A stretch of 37,702 bases of DNA from Alkalibacterium kapii (GTDB lineage Bacteria; Bacillota; Bacilli; Lactobacillales; Carnobacteriaceae_A). The stretch's first letter is position 1; each line of letters opens with the position of its first letter. Shown in pieces: positions 36,031 through 37,702 of this stretch. The stretch lies in assembly GCF_007988865.1 (NCBI RefSeq), contig NZ_BJUY01000019.1, positions 1 to 37,702 on the forward strand, given 5' to 3'. The notes under the pieces are model-generated. The model had not been told where the DNA came from and made no database searches. It was given only the letters and a program-made list of their open reading frames with translations. The position numbers and the translations under genes were made by a program.

Positions 36031-37074
36031 GTGGATAAAGTAGAACAAATCGGAAAAAATATTCCACGTAAAGATAAGTTGATACGTTTCATTAAAATTG
36101 CACAATCAAATTGGGAGAGAGCAGCTGTGACCCAGAGTGCGGCTGAAATGGCTTACTTTCTGCTTTTATCTTTGTTCCCGCTCTTGCTTGTCTTGGCTAA
36201 TATCATTCCGCTTTTGCCGATCGATCCTAATGAAGTATTAAACATGACGGCAGATTTTGTTCCTCAGGATGTTTATGGTGTCATCGAACCAGTAATCAGA
36301 AATTACCTGGAAAGCGGCAGTGGTGGTGCCATTTCCTTTGGTTTGCTTGCAGCATTATGGTCAGCCAGTCGGGTCATTACGATATTGCGGCGTGTCCTAG
36401 ATGAAGTTTACGGGTCGATTCAAACGAGTAATTTTATAATTGGTCGCATAGTTTCTTTGTTTACAATGATCGGTATCGTGCTTGTCATAGGTGCAGCTGT
36501 ATTTGCTTTTGTTTTTGGTGATCAAATCCTTCAATTTGTTCAAGATACGATCGGAATAACCATTCCATTTATTCAGCAATTCCTGCTGTTAAGATGGGTC
36601 GTTTTAGTTGTTATTTTGTTCCTGGTTTTTCTAATCGTTTACCGTGTCGTTCCGAATCATCATCTGACTTTAAAGTATTCTTATCAGGGAGCCATCTTTG
36701 CAACAATCGGCTGGGTCCTTCTAACGCAAGGGTTCTCCATTTACTTGAACCTTGCAGGCGGCGATGCAGTTGCTAATGCAACGTTTGGCGCGTTCATTGC
36801 GTTAATGATTTTTCTATACCTGTCAAGTTTAATATTACTGTTAGGTGCCTTGATCAATGCAATGATATTCGAGTGGAAGAACTATATGTCTGTTCCTGAA
36901 TACGAAAAAGCAAAACGTAATGAAAAGAGTCTTCAAGACTCAGACTGGACAGGTTATCCAAGTGAAGCAGATACGACGATCCTTAAACGAAAGTTATATA
37001 AAGTTGGTAAATTGAAAAAAGACGAGGTAAAAGAGTTTAAAGAAAAAAGTCCTGATGTTGAACCAGATGAATAA
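36031..37074 (+). CDS. YihY/BrkB family inner membrane protein
   Basis: A 347-residue membrane protein of the YihY/virulence factor BrkB family. About six hydrophobic helices lie between residues 38 and 285, with family-typical AEMAYFLLLSLFPLLLVL at 36-53 and a conserved WSASRVITILRRVLDEVYG at 110-128. The C-terminal 60 residues are charged and likely cytoplasmic. Its role is not established; earlier reports that YihY is RNase BN were wrong. The start is GTG, with GAAAGGA 9 bp upstream. It is probably monocistronic; no strong terminator is seen, but the gcvH-like gene begins about 110 bp on with its own ribosome binding site. Confidence 0.9.
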   Translation: MDKVEQIGKNIPRKDKLIRFIKIAQSNWERAAVTQSAAEMAYFLLLSLFPLLLVLANIIPLLPIDPNEVLNMTADFVPQDVYGVIEPVIRNYLESGSGGAISFGLLAALWSASRVITILRRVLDEVYGSIQTSNFIIGRIVSLFTMIGIVLVIGAAVFAFVFGDQILQFVQDTIGITIPFIQQFLLLRWVVLVVILFLVFLIVYRVVPNHHLTLKYSYQGAIFATIGWVLLTQGFSIYLNLAGGDAVANATFGAFIALMIFLYLSSLILLLGALINAMIFEWKNYMSVPEYEKAKRNEKSLQDSDWTGYPSEADTTILKRKLYKVGKLKKDEVKEFKEKSPDVEPDE

Positions 37075-37188
37075 GGAATCACAAAGAATTTCAAGAAGAG
37101 CGATGTCGTCATATATCGCTCTTTTGTTTTTCTGAATAAATGAGTTATAATAACTGTGATGGAAAATGTATAGCGAGGAGACATGAAA

Positions 37189-37560
37189 ATGACAATCAAA
37201 TATCATGATAACGGAATTTGGATCGAGAAAATAAACGACACAGACTATAAAGTAGGCTTATCCGAAAAAGGACAGGATGATGCTGGCGAAGTGATGTTTG
37301 CTGAAATCGTTGAGCATAACGGATCTTTGACTAAAGGAGATCCTATCCTTAATGTCGAAGGAGCGAAAGCAGTAACAGAGTTGACACTTCCATTCGATGC
37401 TGCTGTGAAAGAGACACACACCCAGATTGAAGATGAACCAAGTTTGTTAAACTCTGAAGATAAAAGGGATAACTGGATTTTAGTGGTCAATGATGTCGAC
37501 CCTGACGTATGGAATACCCTAGATACAGAAATGACTTTAAACAAGGAAGAATCTGAATAA
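37189..37560 (+). CDS. Stand-alone GcvH-like lipoyl-carrier protein
   Basis: A 123-residue protein with the fold pattern of glycine cleavage H protein: GIWIEK, YKVGLSEKGQDDAGEVMFAE, then LTKGDPILNVEGAKAVTEL, with Lys60 in place of the lipoylated lysine. The usual ESVKAVSDLYSP reads EGAKAVTELTLP, and the C-terminus is more acidic than usual. No gcvT, gcvP or lipoate gene is next to it. In Firmicutes H protein can also serve as a lipoate relay (GcvH to E2 subunits through LipL), so that role is possible by inference. GAGGAG (37175-37180) suits the ATG at 37189 better than the one at 37183. A terminator follows. Confidence 0.82.
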   Translation: MTIKYHDNGIWIEKINDTDYKVGLSEKGQDDAGEVMFAEIVEHNGSLTKGDPILNVEGAKAVTELTLPFDAAVKETHTQIEDEPSLLNSEDKRDNWILVVNDVDPDVWNTLDTEMTLNKEESE

Positions 37561-37567
37561 AATAATG

Positions 37568-37594
37568 AAAAGAGCAGCCAGAACTGCTCTTTTT
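37568..37594 (+). terminator. Terminator of the GcvH-like gene
   Basis: AAAAGAGCAG (37568-37577) pairs with CTGCTCTTTT (37584-37593) around a six-base loop, then T. Confidence 0.9.
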
Positions 37595-37618
37595 CTGTAT
37601 AGTGCATCATACATGGAA

Positions 37619-37702
37619 ATGCGTGCCCTTACTTTGGGATCGAAGCTACAAAAGGTTACGCAAAAGAAAAATGCGTGCCCTTTTTAGATAGGAGAAACTA
37701 CG
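37619..37702. repeat. Start of a possible ~52-bp tandem repeat array, cut by the window end
   Basis: ATGCGTGCCCTT occurs at 37619-37630 and again at 37671-37682. The first copy continues to GAAGCTACA and the second to GAAACTACG at the matching offset. That gives one full unit of 52 bp and a partial second one running to the last base. Confidence 0.55.

Overview
The window looks like chromosome of a low-GC Gram-positive of the order Lactobacillales. A Carnobacteriaceae-like genus is my best guess, by inference from gene content only. The clues are a full cggR-gapA-pgk-tpiA-gpmI-eno glycolytic locus followed by secG-est-rnr-smpB, a CtsR-type operator on clpP, a DUF2969 gene, a tmRNA tag ending YALAA, strong AGGAGG ribosome binding sites and AT-rich intergenic DNA. 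No complete mobile element, rRNA, tRNA or CRISPR array was found.

Layout. Bases 1-4672 hold the 3' part of a type I restriction-modification locus: a truncated hsdS, a complete hsdR and a YgjP/DUF45-type metallopeptidase. It is closed by a bidirectional terminator shared with a minus-strand pair, a BaiN-like flavoprotein and a small PspC protein. A photolyase and clpP follow. clpP has a promoter whose -35 box is embedded in a CtsR-like site. After a one-cysteine DsbA-like protein comes the glycolytic locus (9450-16728): the regulator CggR and the five enzymes from glyceraldehyde-3-phosphate to phosphoenolpyruvate, punctuated by hairpins that could set the large gapA excess over the other genes. 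secG, carboxylesterase, RNase R and SmpB follow. Between secG and the esterase sits a 51-bp tandem repeat array.

From 21.4 kb on the genes are housekeeping or accessory: a histidine phosphatase, an orphan EIIC-like permease paired with a ketopantoate reductase, a quinone-reductase-like oxidoreductase, a DUF2188 protein, tmRNA (minus strand, tag ANNNNNNYALAA), a candidate orphan small RNA, a secreted unknown, a lipid kinase, a membrane gluzincin with a helical-repeat tail, a HAD phosphatase, an unknown acidic protein, a Na/phosphate symporter with a PhoU domain preceded by Pho-box-like repeats, an FAH-family hydrolase, DUF2969, a YihY/BrkB membrane protein and a stand-alone GcvH-like protein. 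The window ends in what may be the start of a second ~52-bp repeat array.

How the parts work together: cggR to eno is one metabolic module. rnr, smpB and ssrA are functionally one ribosome-rescue and RNA-decay module (trans-translation), with clpP able to degrade tagged products, although ssrA is displaced and inverted relative to smpB. No part is clearly a new defence or biosynthetic system. The most unusual items are the intergenic repeat arrays, the orphan small transcription unit at 27.2 kb, the EIIC-PanE pair and the 11-bp-periodic repeats before the phosphate symporter.
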